Assembly: GCA_028818995.1 (NCBI GenBank)
Contig: JAPPMR010000342.1
Location: forward strand, 1-6,014
Direction of reading: 5' to 3'
DNA length: 6,014 bases
DNA from: Candidatus Poribacteria bacterium
Lineage (GTDB): Bacteria > Poribacteria > WGA-4E > WGA-3G
The number at the start of each line of letters is the position of its first letter. The stretch's first letter is position 1. The translations under genes were made by a program, and so were the position numbers. The notes beneath the pieces are model-generated. The model saw nothing but the letters and a program-made list of their open reading frames with translations, was not told the origin of the DNA and did no database searches. Positions 5,498-6,014 of the stretch are shown one piece after another.

Positions 5498-6014
5498 ATG
5501 ACAATAGGAAAAATATTTTGTAAATCGTTATGGATTCAGTTGTTTCTTTTCTCCGTTGTGGGCATGTTTGTCTATAACGCTTTCGTTTATGCAGAAAATG
5601 AAGAAGAGTGGATGCCGGATCCTGCACTCCGAGAGGCTATCCGAGAAAAACTTAAAATTCCAGCAGATAGTCCTTTGACACAGGCATATATGCAAGAACA
5701 CTTAACAGCTCTTCATGTGAGTGATAAGGGAATCGTCAATCTTACAGGCTTAGAGCATGCGACTGATTTGCAGTCTCTTGGTCTGGCAAGGAACAAGATC
5801 CAGGATCTCTCCCCTTTGTCCGGTCTAACAGGACTTGGTTATCTGAATTTAGGAAGCAATCAGATTTCAGACTTACGCCCGCTGGCGGGACTCACGCGTT
5901 TAGAGTTCCTGCATCTTTGGGGTAATCAGATTAAAGATATTTCACCCCTCGCGGGGTTAGTCAATCTCAAAAACTTGAATCTAAGCAGGAATCAGATCGC
6001 AGACATATCGGCAC
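5498..6014 (+). CDS. Secreted leucine-rich repeat protein (partial, runs off the right edge)
   Basis: The frame starts at ATG 5498 and is open to the last base (172 codons visible). Residues 1-32 look like a signal peptide: K5 and K9, a hydrophobic segment LFLFSVVGMFVYNAFV, then VYA before E33. A short N-terminal cap (PDPALREAIREKL, 40-52) leads into 22-residue leucine-rich repeats of the internalin/SDS22 type. Repeats begin at about residues 69, 91, 113, 135 and 157, with the pattern L-x-x-L-x-L-x-x-N-x-I-x-D-I/L-x-P-L-x-x-L. Such proteins usually bind other proteins at the cell surface. The ribosome binding site is weak (AAAAAGAAT shortly before the ATG). The gene follows the radical SAM gene by 59 bases in the same direction without a clear terminator, so it may share its transcript. 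What lies after the repeats cannot be seen. Confidence 0.85.
   Translation, partial: MTIGKIFCKSLWIQLFLFSVVGMFVYNAFVYAENEEEWMPDPALREAIREKLKIPADSPLTQAYMQEHLTALHVSDKGIVNLTGLEHATDLQSLGLARNKIQDLSPLSGLTGLGYLNLGSNQISDLRPLAGLTRLEFLHLWGNQIKDISPLAGLVNLKNLNLSRNQIADISA

Overview
The window looks like a piece of an uncultured, moderately AT-rich bacterial genome. The best guess is the Poribacteria or a similar sponge- or sediment-associated lineage. This rests on recalled gene style, not a search: an exported LamG (jellyroll lectin-like) protein, an exported protein of 22-residue leucine-rich repeats, an anaerobic sulfatase-maturating enzyme with an added SEC-C zinc motif, and abundant palindromic dispersed repeats between genes.

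Layout. Bases 1-31 hold the first ten codons of a gene running leftward off the window. A roughly 280-base divergent intergenic region follows, with two sigma70-like promoters facing right and a cluster of small inverted repeats. Next is a two-gene type II restriction-modification locus: a PD-(D/E)XK endonuclease gene (309 to about 982) that is split by a one-base frameshift, and an intact N6-adenine (gamma-type, NPPW) methyltransferase (948-2486) whose start overlaps the true end of the endonuclease frame. A 170-base MITE-like perfect-ended palindrome (2489-2658) sits exactly at the methyltransferase stop codon, flanked by TTGAT on both sides. It separates the methyltransferase from the convergent LamG gene (2669-3439, minus strand).

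Bases 3440-4127 carry no credible gene. They hold a 210-base cluster of four REP-like hairpins arranged as a nested palindrome (3736-3945). One of these has its three-base loop replaced by a second, longer palindrome. Right of this lie an operator-like inverted repeat (4029-4056) and an extended -10 promoter for the radical SAM gene (4128-5438). A secreted leucine-rich repeat protein starts 59 bases later (5498) in the same direction and runs off the right edge.

How the parts relate. The restriction and modification genes form one transcription unit. With the endonuclease frameshifted, the methyltransferase probably acts alone unless the shift is a sequencing error. The radical SAM enzyme would convert an active-site Cys or Ser of sulfatases to formylglycine. 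No sulfatase is encoded here, so its clients must lie elsewhere. The LamG and LRR proteins are exported and probably bind carbohydrate or protein ligands at the cell surface. I saw no transposase, integrase, CRISPR array, tRNA or rRNA. Nothing amounts to a clearly new system; the most unusual content is the two palindromic repeat elements and the broken endonuclease.
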